Under the pieces are notes generated by a model, which was given only the letters and a program-made list of their open reading frames with translations, was not told the DNA's origin and did not search any database. From positions 248,001 to 312,000 of the forward strand of contig CAXHSA010000059.1 of NCBI GenBank assembly GCA_964019055.1: 64,000 nt of DNA, given 5' to 3'. The position numbers were made by a program, and so were the translations under genes. Source of the stretch: Anthopleura xanthogrammica (taxonomy: Eukaryota; Cnidaria; Anthozoa; Actiniaria; Actiniidae). Of this stretch, positions 11,397-24,864 are shown piece after piece (the stretch's first letter is position 1; every line of letters begins with the position of its first letter).

Positions 11397-12876
11397 TTTT
11401 GGTGCCCGCGCATGCGCAGCTACAAAGTTAGGCACTTTACGATTTTGGAATTTGCCAATTTTGATCACGGAAATGGATTGCTGGCACGATTCTACCTATA
11501 CATAATCACGTTTATCTGGTGAAAATTCGGCAGTCTTCCCCTAGTTTTGGTGCCCGCCCATGCGCAGCTACAAAGTTAGGCACTTTACGATTTTGGAATT
11601 TGCCAATTTTGATCACGGAAATGAATTGCTGGCACGATTCTACCTATACATGGTCACGTTTATCTTGTGAAAATTCGGCAGTCTTCCCCTAGTTTTGGTG
11701 CCCGCGCATGCGCAGCTACAAAGTTAGGCACTTTACGATTTTGGAATTTGCCAATTTTGATCACGGAAATGGATTGCTGGCACGATTCTACCTATACATG
11801 GTCACGTTTATCTTGTGAAAATTCGGCAGTCTTCCCCTAGTTTTGGTGCCCGCGCATGCGCAGCTACAAAGTTAGGCACTTTACGATTTTGGAAATTGCC
11901 AATTTTGATCACGGAAATGGATTGCTGGCACGATTCTACCTGTACATGGTCACGTTTATCTTGTGAAAATTCGGCAGTCTTCCCCTAGTTTTGGTGCCCG
12001 CGCATGCGCAGCTACAAAGTTAGGCAGTTTACGATTTTGGAATTTGCCAATTTTGATCACGGAAATGGATTGCTGGCACGATTCTACCTATACATGGTCA
12101 CGTTTATCTTGTGAAAATTCGGCAGTCTTCCCCTAGTTTTGGTGCCCGCGCATGCGCAGCTACAAAGTTAGGCACTTTACGATTTTGGAATTTGCCAATT
12201 TTGATCACGGAAATGGATTGCTGGCACGATTCTACCTATACATGGTCACGTTTATCTTGTGAAAATTCGGCAGTCTTCCCCTAGTTTTGGTGCCCGCGCA
12301 TGCGCAGCTACAAAGTTAGGCACTTTACGATTTTAGAATTTGCCAATTTTGATCACGGAAATGGATTGCGGGCACGATTCTACCTATACATGGTCACGTT
12401 TATCTTGTGAAAATTCGGCAGTCTTCCCCTACTTTTGGTGCCCGCACATGCGCAGCTACAAAGTTAGGCACTTTACGATTTTGGAATTTGCCAATTTTGA
12501 TCACAGAAATGGATTACTGGCACGATTCTACCTAAACATGGTCACGTTTATCTTGTGAAAATTCGGTAGTCTTCCCCTAGTTTTGGTGCCCACGCATGCG
12601 CAGCTACAAAGTTAGGCATTTTACGATTTTGGAATTTCTCAATTTTGATCACGGAAATGGATTGCTGGCACGATTCTACCTATACATGGTCACGTTTTTC
12701 TTGTGAAAATTCGGCAGTCTTCCCCTAGTTTTGGTGCCGGCGCATGCGCAGCTACAAAGTTAGGCACTTTACTATTTTGGAATTTGCCAATTTTGATCAC
12801 GGAAATGGATTGCTGGCACGATTCTACCTATACATGGTCACGTTTATCTTGTGAAAATTCGGCAGTCTTCCCCTAG
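11397..12876 (+). repeat. Satellite stretch without clear higher-order structure
   Basis: Ten near-consensus monomers in register, with scattered private changes (CATAATCACG near 11511, ATGAATTGC near 11622, CCTGTACATGG near 11938, TTTTAGAATT with GATTGCGGGC at 12285, ACCTAAACATGG near 12531, GTGCCGGCGC at 12729). No repeated block is evident. The stretch contains no gene. Confidence 0.78.
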
Positions 12877-14208
12877 TTTTGGTGCCCACGCAAGCGCAGC
12901 TACAAAGTTAGGCACTTTACGATTTTAGAATTTGCCAATTTTGATCACGGAAATGGATTGGTGGCACGATTCTACCTATACATGGTCACGTTTATCTTGT
13001 GAAAATTCGGCAGTCTTCCCCTAGTTTTGGTGCCCGCGCATGCGCAGCTACAAAGTTAGGCACTTTACGATTTTGGAATTTGCCAATTTTGATCACGGAA
13101 ATTGATTGCTGGCACGATTCTACCTATACATGGTCACGTTTATCTTGTGAAAATTCGGCAGTCTTCCCCTAGTTTTGGTGCCCGCGCATGCGCAGCTACA
13201 AAGTTAGGCACTTTACGATTTTAGAATTTGCCAATTTTGATCACGGAAATGGATTGCTGGCACGATTCTACCTATACATGGTCACGTTTATCTTGTGAAA
13301 ATTCGGCACTCTTTCCCTAGTTTTGGTGCCCGCGCTTGCGCAGCTACAAAGTTAGGCACTTTACGATTTTGGAGTTTCTCAATTTTGATCACGGAAATGG
13401 ATTACTGGCACGATTCTATCTATACATGGTCACGTTTATCTTGTGAAAATTCGGCAGTCTTCCCCTAGTTTTGGTGCCCGCGCATGCGCAGCTACAAAGT
13501 TAGGCACTTTACGATTTTAGAATTTGCCAATTTTGATCACGGAAATGGATTGCGGGCACGATTCTACCTATACATGGTCACGTTTATCTTGTGAAAATTC
13601 GGCAGTCTTCCCCTAGTTTTGGTGCCCACGCATGCGCAGCTACAAAGTTAGGCACTTTACGATTTTAGAATTTGCCAATTTTGATCACGGAAATGGATTG
13701 GTGGCACGATTCTACCTATACATGGTCACGTTTATCTTGTGAAAATTCGGCAGTATTCCCCTAGTTTTGGTGCCTGCGCATGCGCAGCTACAAAGTTAGG
13801 CACTTTACGATTTTGGAATTTGCCAATTTTGATCACGGAAATTGATTGCTGGCACGATTCTACCTATACATGGTCACGTTTATCTTGTGAAAATTCGGCA
13901 GTCTTCCCCTAGTTTTGGTGCCCACGCATGCGCAGCTACAAAGTTAGGCATTTTACGATTTTGGAATTTGCCAATTTTGATCACGGAAATGGATTGCTGG
14001 CACGATTCTACCTATACATGGTCACGTTTATCTTGTGAAAATTCGGCAGTCTTCCTCTAGTTTTGGTGCCCGCGCATGCGCAGCTACAAAGTTAGGCACT
14101 TTACGATTTTGGAGTTTCTCAATTTTGATCACGGAAATGGATTACTGGCACGATTCTATCTATACATGGTCACGTTTATCTTGTGAAAATTCGGCAGTCT
14201 TCCTCTAG
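12877..14208 (+). repeat. 5-monomer higher-order repeat (740 bp), decayed
   Basis: Matches at a 740-bp offset are CCCACGCA with TTTTAGAATT and GGATTGGTGGC (12877, 13617), GAAATTGATTGC (13025, 13765) and GGAGTTTCTC with ATTACTGG and TCTATCTA (13321, 14061). The monomers between do not match (13173 against 13913; 13469 against 14209), so this is an older or partly overwritten duplication. The monomer at 12285 shares GATTGCGGGC with that at 13469 (8-monomer offset). Confidence 0.65.
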
Positions 14209-17200
14209 TTTTGGTGCCCGCGCATGCGCAGCTACAAAGTTAGGCACTTTACGATTTTGGAGTTTCTCAATTTTGATCACGGAAATGGATTACTGGCACG
14301 ATTCTATCTATACATGGTCACGTTTATCTTGTGAAAATTCGGCAGTCTTCCCCTAGTTTTGGTGCCCGCGCATGCGCAGCTACAAAGTTAGGCACTTTAC
14401 GATTTTGGAATTTGCCAATTTTGATCACGGAAATGGATTACTGGCACGATTCTACCTATACATGGTCACGTTTATCTTGTGAAAATTCGGCAGTCTTCCT
14501 CTAGTTTTGGTTCCCGCGCATGCGCAGCTACAAAGTTAGGCACTTTACGATTTTGGAATTTCTCAATTTTGATCACGGCAATGGATTACTGGCACGATTC
14601 TATCTATACATGGTCACGTTTATCTTGTGAAAATTCGGCAGTCTTCCCCTAGTTTTGGTGCCCGCGCATGCGCAGCTACAAAGTTAGGCACTTTACGATT
14701 TTGGAATTTGCCAAATTTGATCACGGAAATGGATTGCTGGCACGATTCTACCTATACATGGTCACGTTTATCTTGTGAGAATTCGGCAGTCTTCTTCTAG
14801 TTTTGGTGCCCGCGCATGCGCAGCTACAAAGTTAGGCACTTTACGATTTTGGAATTTGCCAATTTTGATCACGGAAATGGATTGCTGGCACGATTCTACC
14901 TATACATGGTCACGTTTATCTTGTGAAAATTTGGCAGTCTTCCTTTAGTTTTGGTGCCTGCGCATGCGCAGCTACAAAGTTAGGCACTTTACGATTTTGG
15001 AATTTGCCAAATTTGATCACGGAAATGGATTGCTGGCACGATTCTACCTATACATGGTCACGTTTATCTTGTGAGAATTCGGCAGTCTTCCCCTAGTTTT
15101 GGTGCCCGCGCATGCGCAGCTACAAAGTTAGGCACTTTACGATTTTGGAATTTGCCAATTTTGATCACGGAAATGGATTACTGGCACCATTCTACCCATA
15201 CATGGTAACGTTTATCTTGTGAAAATTCGGCAGTCTTCCCCTAGTTTTGGTGCCCGCGCATGCGCAGCTACAAAGTTAGGCACTTTACGATTTTGGAATT
15301 TGCCAATTTTGATCACGGAAATGGATTGCTGGCACGATTCTACCTATACATGGTCACGTTTATCTTGTGAAAATTTGGCAGTCTTCCTTTAGTTTTGGTG
15401 CCCGCGCATGCGCAGCTACAAAGTTAGACACTTTACGATTTTGGAATTTGCCAAATTTGATCACGGAAATGGATTGCTGGCACGATTCTACCTATACATG
15501 GTCACGTTTATCTTGTGAGAATTCGGCAGTCTTCCCCTAGTTTTGGTGCCCGCGCATGCGCAGCTACAAAGATAGGCACTTTACGATTTTGGAATTTGCC
15601 AATTTTGATCACGGAAATGGATTGCTGGCACGATTCTACCTATACGTGGTCACGTTTATCTTGTGAAAATTCAGCAGTCTTCCCTTAGTTTTGGTGCCCA
15701 CGCATGCGCAGCTACAAAGTTAGGCACTTTACGATTTTGGAATTTCTCAATTTTGATCACGGAAATGGATTACTGGCACGATTCTATCTATACATGGTCA
15801 CGTTTATCTTGTTGAAATTCGGCAGTCTTCCCCTAGTTTTGGTGCCCGCGCATGCGCAGCTACAAAGTTAGGCACTTTACGATTTTGGAATTTGCCAATT
15901 TTGATCACGGAAATGGATTGCTGGCACGATTCTACCTATACATGGTCACGTTTATCTTGTGAAAATTCGGCAGTCTTCCTCTAGTTTTGGTGCCCGCGCA
16001 TGCGCAGCTACAAAGTTAGGCACTTTACGATTTTAAAGTTTCTCAATTTTGATCACGGAAATGGATTACTGGCACGATTCTATCTATACATGGTCACGTT
16101 TATCTTGTGAAAATTCGGCAGTCTTCCCCTAGTTTTGGTGCCCGCGCATGCGCAGCTACAAAGTTAGGCACTTTACGATTTTGGAATTTGCCAATTTTGA
16201 TCACGGAAATGGATTACTGGCACGATTCTACCTATACATGGTCACGTTTATCTTGTGAAAATTCGGCAGTCTTCCTCTAGTTTTGGTTCCCGCGCATGCG
16301 CAGCTACAAAGTTAGGCACTTTACGATTTTGGAATTTCTCAATTTTGATCACGGCAATGGATTACTGGCACGATTCTATCTATACATGGTCACGTTTATC
16401 TTGTGAAAATTCGGCAGTCTTCCCCTAGTTTTGGTGCCCGCGCATGCGCAGCTACAAAGTTAGGCACTTTACGATTTTGGAATTTGCCAAATTTGATCAC
16501 GGAAATGGATTGCTGGCACGATTCTACCTATACATGGTCACGTTTATCTTGTGAGAATTCGGCAGTCTTCTTCTAGTTTTGGTGCCCGCGCATGCGCAGC
16601 TACAAAGTTAGGCACTTTACGATTTTGGAATTTGCCAATTTTGATCACGGAAATGGATTGCTGGCACGATTCTACCTATACATGGTCACGTTTATCTTGT
16701 GAAAATTTGGCAGTCTTCCTTTAGTTTTGGTGCCTGCGCATGCGCAGCTACAAAGTTAGGCACTTTACGATTTTGGAATTTGCCAAATTTGATCACGGAA
16801 ATGGATTGCTGGCACGATTCTACCTATACATGGTCACGTTTATCTTGTGAGAATTCGGCAGTCTTCCCCTAGTTTTGGTGCCCGCGCATGCGCAGCTACA
16901 AAGTTAGGCACTTTACGATTTTGGAATTTGCCAATTTTGATCACGGAAATGGATTACTGGCACCATTCTACCCATACATGGTAACGTTTATCTTGTGAAA
17001 ATTCGGCAGTCTTCCCCTAGTTTTGGTGCCCGCGCATGCGCAGCTACAAAGTTAGGCACTTTACGATTTTGGAATTTGCCAATTTTGATCACGGAAATGG
17101 ATTGCTGGCACGATTCTACCTATACATGGTCACGTTTATCTTGTGAAAATTTGGCAGTCTTCCTTTAGTTTTGGTGCCCGCGCATGCGCAGCTACAAAGT

Positions 17201-17760
17201 TAGACACTTTACGATTTTGGAATTTGCCAAATTTGATCACGGAAATGGATTGCTGGCACGATTCTACCTATACATGGTCACGTTTATCTTGTGAGAATTC
17301 GGCAGTCTTCCCCTAGTTTTGGTGCCCGCGCATGCGCAGCTACAAAGATAGGCACTTTACGATTTTGGAATTTGCCAATTTTGATCACGGAAATGGATTG
17401 CTGGCACGATTCTACCTATACGTGGTCACGTTTATCTTGTGAAAATTCAGCAGTCTTCCCTTAGTTTTGGTGCCCACGCATGCGCAGCTACAAAGTTAGG
17501 CACTTTACGATTTTGGAATTTCTCAATTTTGATCACGGAAATGGATTACTGGCACGATTCTATCTATACATGGTCACGTTTATCTTGTTGAAATTCGGCA
17601 GTCTTCCCCTAGTTTTGGTGCCCGCGCATGCGCAGCTACAAAGTTAGGCACTTTACGATTTTGGAATTTGCCAATTTTGATCACGGAAATGGATTTCTGG
17701 CACGATTCTACCTATACATGGTCACGTTTATCTTGTGAAAATTCGGCAGTCTTCCCCTAG
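14209..17760 (+). repeat. 12-monomer higher-order repeat (1776 bp), two copies
   Basis: Copy 1 is 14209-15984 and copy 2 is 15985-17760. Rare markers fall at a 1776-bp offset: TTGGTTCCCG after CTTCCTCTAG (14505, 16281); CACGGCAATGG (near 14574, 16350); CTTCTTCTAG (14791, 16567); CTTCCTTTAG followed by GCCTGCGC (14949, 16725); ATTACTGGCACCATT with GGTAACG (15177, 16953); GTTAGACAC (15422, 17198); CCTATACGTGG (15645, 17421); CTTGTTGAAATTC (15808, 17584). The monomers at 15837 and 17613 diverge (GATTGCTGG with CTTCCTCTAG against GATTTCTGG with CTTCCCCTAG), marking the end of the duplicated tract. Confidence 0.88.
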
Positions 17761-18352
17761 GTTTGGTGCTCGCGCATGCGCAGCTACAAAGTTAGGCACT
17801 TTACGATTTTGGAATTTGCCAATTTTGATCACGGAAATGGATTGCTGGCACGATTCTACCTATACATGGTCACGTTTATCTTGTGAAAATTCGGCAGTCT
17901 TCCCCTAGTTTTGGTGCCCGCGCATGCGCAGCTACAAAGTTAGGCACTTTACGATTTTGAAGTTTGCCAATTTTGATCACGGAAATAGTTTGCTGGCACG
18001 ATTCTACCTATACATGGTCACGTTTATCTTGTGAGAATTCGGCTGTCTTCCCCTAGTTTTGGTGCCCGCGCATGCGCAGCTACAAAGTTAGGCACTTTAC
18101 GATTTTGGAATTTGCCAATTTTGAACACGGAAATGGATTGCTGGCACGATTCTACCTATACATGGTCACGTTTATCTTGTGAGAATTCGGCAGTCTTCCC
18201 CTAGTTTTGGTGCCCGCGCATGCGCAGCTACAAAGTTAGGCACTTTACGATTTTGGAATTTGCCAATTTTGATCTCGGAAATGAATTGCTGGCACGATTC
18301 TACCTATACATGGTCACGTTTATCTTGTGAAAATTCGGCAGTCTTCCCCTAG
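17317..18352 (+). repeat. 7-monomer segment, copied at 21905-22940
   Basis: Seven successive monomers reappear 4588 bp downstream (31 units). Markers: CCTATACGTGG with TTCAGCAG (17317, 21905), CCCACGCATGCG with CTTGTTGAAATTC (17465, 22053), GGATTTCTGG (17613, 22201), GTTTGGTGCTCG (17761, 22349), TTTTGAAGTTTGCC with AATAGTTTGC and TTCGGCTGTC (17909, 22497), TTGAACACGG with GAGAATTC (18057, 22645), GATCTCGG with AATGAATTGC (18205, 22793). The next monomers share TTGGTTCCCG with AAAGATAGG but then diverge (CCAAATTTG against ACCAATTTTG). Confidence 0.88.
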
Positions 18353-18944
18353 TTTTGGTTCCCGCGCATGCGCAGCTACAAAGATAGGCACTTTACGATT
18401 TTGGAATTTGCCAAATTTGATCACGGAAATGGATTGCTGGCACGATTCTACCTATACATGGTCACGTTTATCTTGTGAAAATTCGGCAGTCTTCCCCTAG
18501 TTTTGGTGCCCGCGCATGCGCAGCTACAAAGTTAGGCACTTTACGATTTTGGAATTTGCCAATTTTGATCACGGAAATGGATTGCTGGCACGATTCTACC
18601 TATACATGGTCACGTTTATCTTGTGAAAATTCGGCAGTCTTCCTCTAGTTTTGGTTCCCGCGCATGCGCAGCTACAAAGTTAGGCACTTTACGATTTTGG
18701 AATTTCTCAATTTTGATCACGGAAATGGATTACTGGCACGATTCTATCTATACATGGTCACGTTTATCTTGTGAAAATTCGGCAGTCTTCCCCTAGTTTT
18801 GGTGCCCGCGCATGCGCAGCTACAAAGTTAGGCACTTTACGATTTTGGAATTTGCCAAATTTGATCACGGAAATGGATTGCTGGCACGATTCTACCTATA
18901 CATGGTCACGTTTATCTTGTGAGAATTCGGCAGTCTTCCTCTAG

Positions 18945-21460
18945 TTTTGGTGCCCGCGCATGCGCAGCTACAAAGTTAGGCACTTTACGATTTTGGAATT
19001 TGCCAATTTTGATCACGGAAATGGATTGCTGGCACGATTCTACCTATACATGGTCACGTTTATCTTGTGAGAATTCGGCAGTCTTCCTCTAGTTTTGGTG
19101 CCCGCGCATGCGCAGCTACAAAGTTAGGCACTTTACGATTTTGGAATTTGCCAATTTTGATCACGGAAATGGATTGCTGGCACGATTCTACCTATACATG
19201 GTCACGTTTATCTTGTGAAAATTTGGCAGTCTTCCTTTAGTTTTGGTGCCCGCGCATGCGCAGCTACAAAGTTAGGCACTTTACGATTTTGGAATTTGCC
19301 AAATTTGATCACGGAAATGGATTGCTGGCACGATTCTACCTATACATGGTCACGTTTATCTTGTGAGAATTCGGCAGTCTTCCCCTAGTTTTGGTGCCCG
19401 CGCATGCGCAGCTACAAAGTTAGGCACTTTACGATTTTGGAATTTGCCAATTTTGATCACGGAAATGGATTACTGGCACCATTCCACCCATACATGGTAA
19501 CGTTTATCTTGTGAAAATTCGGCAGTCTTCCCCTAGTTTTGGTGCCCGCGCATGCGCAGCTACAAAGTTAGGCACTTTACGATTTTGGAATTTGCCAATT
19601 TTGATCACGGAAATGGATTGCTGGCACGATTCTACCTATACATGGTCACGTTTATCTTGTGAGAATTCGGCAGTCTTCCTCTAGTTTTGGTGCCCGCGCA
19701 TGCGCAGCTACAAAGTTAGGCACTTTACGATTTTGGAATTTGCCAATTTTGATCACGGAAATGGATTGCTGGCACGATTCTACCTATACATGGTCACGTT
19801 TATCTTGTGAAAATTTGGCAGTCTTCCTTTAGTTTTGGTGCCCGCGCATGCGCAGCTACAAAGTTAGGCACTTTACGATTTTGGAATTTGCCAAATTTGA
19901 TCACGGAAATGGATTGCTGGCACGATTCTACCTATACATGGTCACGTTTATCTTGTGAGAATTCGGCAGTCTTCCCCTAGTTTTGGTGCCCGCGCATGCG
20001 CAGCTACAAAGTTAGGCACTTTACGATTTTGGAATTTGCCAATTTTGATCACGGAAATGGATTACTGGCACCATTCCACCCATAAATGGTAACGTTTATC
20101 TTGTGAAAATTCGGCAGTCTTCCCCTAGTTTTGGTGCCCGCGCATGCGCAGCTACAAAGTTAGGCACTTTACGATTTTGGAATTTGCCAATTTTGATCAC
20201 GGAAATGGATTGCTGGCACGATTCTACCTATACATGGTCACGTTTATCTTGTGAGAATTCGGCAGTCTTCCCCTAGTTTTGGTGCCCGCGCATGCGCAGC
20301 TACAAAGTTAGGCACTTTACGATTTTGGAATTTGCCAATTTTGATCACGGAAATGGATTACTGGCACCATTCCACCCATACATGGTAACGTTTATCTTGT
20401 GAAAATTCGGCAGTCTTCCCCTAGTTTTGGTGCCCGCGCATGCGCAGCTACAAAGTTAGGCACTTTACGATTTTGGAATTTGCCAATTTTGATCACGGAA
20501 ATGGATTGCTGGCACGATTCTACCTATACATGGTCACGTTTATCTTGTGAAAATTTGGCAGTCTTCCTTTAGTTTTGGTGCCCGCGCATGCGCAGCTACA
20601 AAGTTAGACACTTTACGATTTTGGAATTTGCCAAATTTGATCACGGAAATGGATTGCTGGCACGATTCTACCTATACATGGTCACGTTTATCTTGTGAAA
20701 ATTCGGCAGTCTTCCCCTAGTTTTGGTGCCCGCGCATGCGCAGCTACAAAGATAGGCACTTTACGATTTTGGAATTTGCCAATTTTGATCACGGAAATGG
20801 ATTGCTGGCACGATTCTACCTATACATGGTCACGTTTATCTTGTGAGAATTCGGCAGTCTTCCCCTAGTTTTGGTGCCCGCGCATGCGCAGCTACAAAGT
20901 TAGGCACTTTACGATTTTGGAATTTGCCAATTTTGATCACGGAAATGGATTACTGGCACCATTCCACCCATACATGGTAACGTTTATCTTGTGAAAATTC
21001 GGCAGTCTTCCCCTAGTTTTGGTGCCCGCGCATGCGCAGCTACAAAGTTAGGCACTTTACGATTTTGGAATTTGCCAATTTTGATCACCGAAATGGATTG
21101 CTGGCACGATTCTACCTATACATGGTCACGTTTATCTTGTGAAAATTTGGCAGTCTTCCTTTAGTTTTGGTGCCCGCGCATGCGCAGCTACAAAGTTAGA
21201 CACTTTACGATTTTGGAATTTGCCAAATTTGATCACGGAAATGGATTGCTGGCACGATTCTACCTATACATGGTCACGTTTATCTTGTGAGAATTCGGCA
21301 GTCTTCCCCTAGTTTTGGTGCCCGCGCATGCGCAGCTACAAAGATAGGCACTTTACGATTTTGGAATTTGCCAATTTTGATCACGGAAATGGATTGCTGG
21401 CACGATTCTACCTATACATGGTCACGTTTATCTTGTGAAAATTCGGCAGTCTTCCCCTAG
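18945..21460 (+). repeat. 4-monomer higher-order repeat (592 bp) with one partial unit
   Basis: The cycle is: plain with GAGAATTC, plain with GAAAATTTGG and CTTCCTTTAG, CCAAATTTG with GAGAATTC, and ATTACTGGCACCATTCC with GGTAACG. Full units are 18945-19536 and 19537-20128. A two-monomer remnant (20129-20424) follows. The cycle then resumes at 20425-21016 and 21017-21460. CTTCCTTT is at 19231, 19823, 20563 and 21155, giving spacings of 4, 5 and 4 units. Related monomers occur in the 12-monomer block at 14801-15540, so this repeat was likely seeded from it. Confidence 0.82.
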
Positions 21461-21904
21461 TTTTGGTGCCCGCGCATGCGCAGCTACAAAGTTAGGCACT
21501 TTACGATTTTGGAATTTGCCAATTTTGATCACGGAAATGGATTGCTGGCACGATTCTACCTATACGTGGTCACGTTTATCTTGTGAAAATTCAGCAGTCT
21601 TCCCTTAGTTTTGGTGCCCACGCATGCGCAGCTACAAAGTTAGGCATTTTACGATTTTGGAATTTCTCAATTTTGATCACGGAAATGGATTGCTGGCACG
21701 ATTCTACCTATACATGGTCACGTTTATCTTGTGAAAATTCGGCAGTCTTCCTCTAGTTTTGGTGCCCGCGCATGCGCAGCTACAAAGTTAGGCACTTTAC
21801 GATTTTGGAATTTGCCAATTTTGATCACGGAAATGGATTGCTGGCACGATTCTACCTATACATGGTCACGTTTATCTTGTGAAAATTCGGCAGTCTTCCC
21901 CTAG

Positions 21905-22940
21905 TTTTGGTGCCCGCGCATGCGCAGCTACAAAGTTAGGCACTTTACGATTTTGGAATTTGCCAATTTTGATCACGGAAATGGATTGCTGGCACGATTC
22001 TACCTATACGTGGTCACGTTTATCTTGTGAAAATTCAGCAGTCTTCCCTTAGTTTTGGTGCCCACGCATGCGCAGCTACAAAGTTAGGCATTTTACGATT
22101 TTGGAATTTCTCAATTTTGATCACGGAAATGGATTACTGGCACGATTCTATCTATACATGGTCACGTTTATCTTGTTGAAATTCGGCAGTCTTCCCCTAG
22201 TTTTGGTGCCCGCGCATGCGCAGCTACAAAGTTAGGCACTTTACGATTTTGGAATTTGCCAATTTTGATCACGGAAATGGATTTCTGGCACAATTCTACC
22301 TATACATGGTCACGTTTATCTTGTGAAAATTCGGCAGTCTTCCCCTAGGTTTGGTGCTCGCGCATGCGCAGCTACAAAGTTAGGCACTTTACGATTTTGG
22401 AATTTGCCAATTTTGATCACGGAAATGGATTGCTGGCACGATTCTACCTATACATGGTCACGTTTATCTTGTGAAAATTCGGCAGTCTTCCCCTAGTTTT
22501 GGTGCCCGCGCATGCGCAGCTACAAAGTTAGGCACTTTACGATTTTGAAGTTTGCCAATTTTGATCACGGAAATAGTTTGCTGGCACGATTCTACCTATA
22601 CATGGTCACGTTTATCTTGTGAGAATTCGGCTGTCTTCCCCTAGTTTTGGTGCCCGCGCATGCGCAGCTACAAAGTTAGGCACTTTACGATTTTGGAATT
22701 TGCCAATTTTGAACACGGAAATGGATTGCTGGCACGATTCTACCTATACATGGTCACGTTTATCTTGTGAGAATTCGGCAGTCTTCCCCTAGTTTTGGTG
22801 CCCGCGCATGCGCAGCTACAAAGTTAGGCACTTTACGATTTTGGAATTTGCCAATTTTGATCTCGGAAATGAATTGCTGGCACGATTCTACCTATACATG
22901 GTCACGTTTATCTTGTGAAAATTCGGCAGTCTTCCCCTAG
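21905..22940 (+). repeat. 7-monomer segment, copy of 17317-18352
   Basis: This is the downstream partner of the block at 17317. A few differences have built up: GTTAGG for GATAGG in the first monomer, GCATTTTACG for GCACTTTACG in the second, and CACAATTC for CACGATTC in the third. Because all 148-bp registers are kept, the copy must have arisen by exchange at homologous monomer positions. Confidence 0.87.
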
Positions 22941-23828
22941 TTTTGGTTCCCGCGCATGCGCAGCTACAAAGATAGGCACTTTACGATTTTGGAATTTACC
23001 AATTTTGATCACGGAAATGGATTGCTGGCACGATTCTACCTATACATGGTCACGTTTATCTTTTGAAAATTCGGCAGTCTTCCCCTAGTTTTGGTGCTCG
23101 CGCATGCGCAGCTACAAAGTTAGGCACTTTACGATTTTGGAATTTGCCAAATTTGATCACGGAAATGGATTGCTGGCACGATTCTACCTATACATGGTAA
23201 CGTTTATCTTGTGAAAATTCGGCAGTCTTCCCCTAGTTTTGGTGCCCGCGGATGCGCAGCTACAAAGATAGGCACTTTACGATTTTGGAATTTGCCAATT
23301 TTGATGACGGAAATGGATTGCTGGCACGATTCTACCTATACATGGTCACGTTTATCTTGTAAGAATTCGGCAGTCTTCCCTTAGTTTTGGTGCCCGCGCA
23401 TGCGCAGCTACAAAGTTAGGCACTTTACGATTTTGGAATTTGCCAATTTTGATCACGGACATAAATTGCTGGCACGATTCTACCTATACATGGTCACGTT
23501 TATCTTGTGAAAATTCGGCAGTCTTCCCCTAGTTTTGGTGCTCGCGCATGCGCAGCTACAAAGTTAGGCACTTTACGATTTTGGAATTTGCCAAATTTGA
23601 TCACGGAAATGGATTGCTGGCACGATTCTACCTATATATGGTCACGTTTATCTTGTGAAAATTCGGCAGTCTTCCCCTAGTTTTGGTGCCCACGATTGCG
23701 CAGCTACAAAGTTAGGCACTTTACGATTTTGGAATTTGCCAATTTTGATCACGGAAATGGATTGCTGGCACGATTCTACCTATACATTGTCACGTTTATC
23801 TTGTGAGAATTCGGCAGTCTTCCCCTAG

Positions 23829-24864
23829 TTTTGGTGCCCGCGCATGCGCAGCTACAAAGATAGGCACTTTACGATTTTGGAATTTGCCAATTTTGATGAC
23901 GGATGTGGATTGCTGGCACGATTCTACCTATACATGGTCACGTTTATCTTGTAAGAATTCGGCAGTCTTCCCCTAGTTTTGGTGCCCGCGCATGCGCAGC
24001 TACAAAGTTAGGCACTTTACGATTTTGGAATTTGCCAATTTTGATCACGGAAATGGATTGCTGGCACGATTCTACCTATACATGGTCACGTTTATCTTGT
24101 GAAAATTCGGCACTCTTTCCCTAGTTTTGGTGCCCGCGCATGCGCAGCTACAAAGATAGACACTTTACGATTTTGGAATTTCTCAATTTTGAACACGGAA
24201 ATGGATTGCTGGCACGATTCTACCTATACATGGTCACGTTTATCTTGTGAAAATTCGGTAGTCTTCCCCTAGTTTTGGTGCCCGCGCATGCGCAGCTACA
24301 AAGTTAGGCACTTTACGATTTTGGAATTTGCCAAATTTGATCACGGAAATGGATTGCTGGCACGATTCTACCTATACATGGTCACGTTTATCTTGTGAAA
24401 ATTCGGCAGTCTTCCCCTAGTTTTGGTGCCCGCGGATGCGCAGCTACAAAGATAGGCACTTTACGATTTTGGAATTTGCCAATTTTGATCACGGAAATGG
24501 ATTGCTGGCACGATTCTACCTATACATGGTCACGTTTATCTTGTAAGAATTCGGCAGTCTTCCCCTAGTTTTGGTGCCCGCGCATGCGCAGCTACAAAGT
24601 TAGGCACTTTACGATTTTGGAATTTGCCAATTTTGATCACGGAAATGGATTGCTGGCACGATTCTACCTATACATGGTCACGTTTATCTTGTGAAAATTC
24701 GGCACTCTTTCCCTAGTTTTGGTGCCCGCGCATGCGCAGCTACAAAGATAGACACTTTACGATTTTGGAATTTCTCAATTTTGAACACGGAAATGGATTG
24801 CTGGCACGATTCTACCTATACATGGTCACGTTTATCTTGTGAAAATTCGACAGTCTTCTCCTAG
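23829..24864 (+). repeat. 4-monomer higher-order repeat (592 bp), 1.75 copies
   Basis: The cycle is: GATAGG with GTAAGAATTC; plain with GGCACTCTTTCCC; AAAGATAGAC with TTCTCAATTTTGAAC; CCAAATTTG. Units are 23829-24420 and 24421-24864. CACTCTTTCC falls at 24111 and 24703. The same cassette (GATAGAC monomer, CCAAATTTG monomer, CGGATGCG monomer with GTAAGAATTC) recurs at 26049 (13-monomer offset) and 28565 (a further 17), so it has been moved more than once. Confidence 0.8.

Noticed and set aside
12340..12558. Open frame of 72 codons, and similar ones at 13842-14060 and 23903-24124
   Set aside because: They are chance openings across about 1.5 satellite units where substitutions remove the usual stops. 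148 is not divisible by 3, so the frame changes in each unit and no frame is maintained. The peptides are translations of the repeat, with no coding bias or conserved start.
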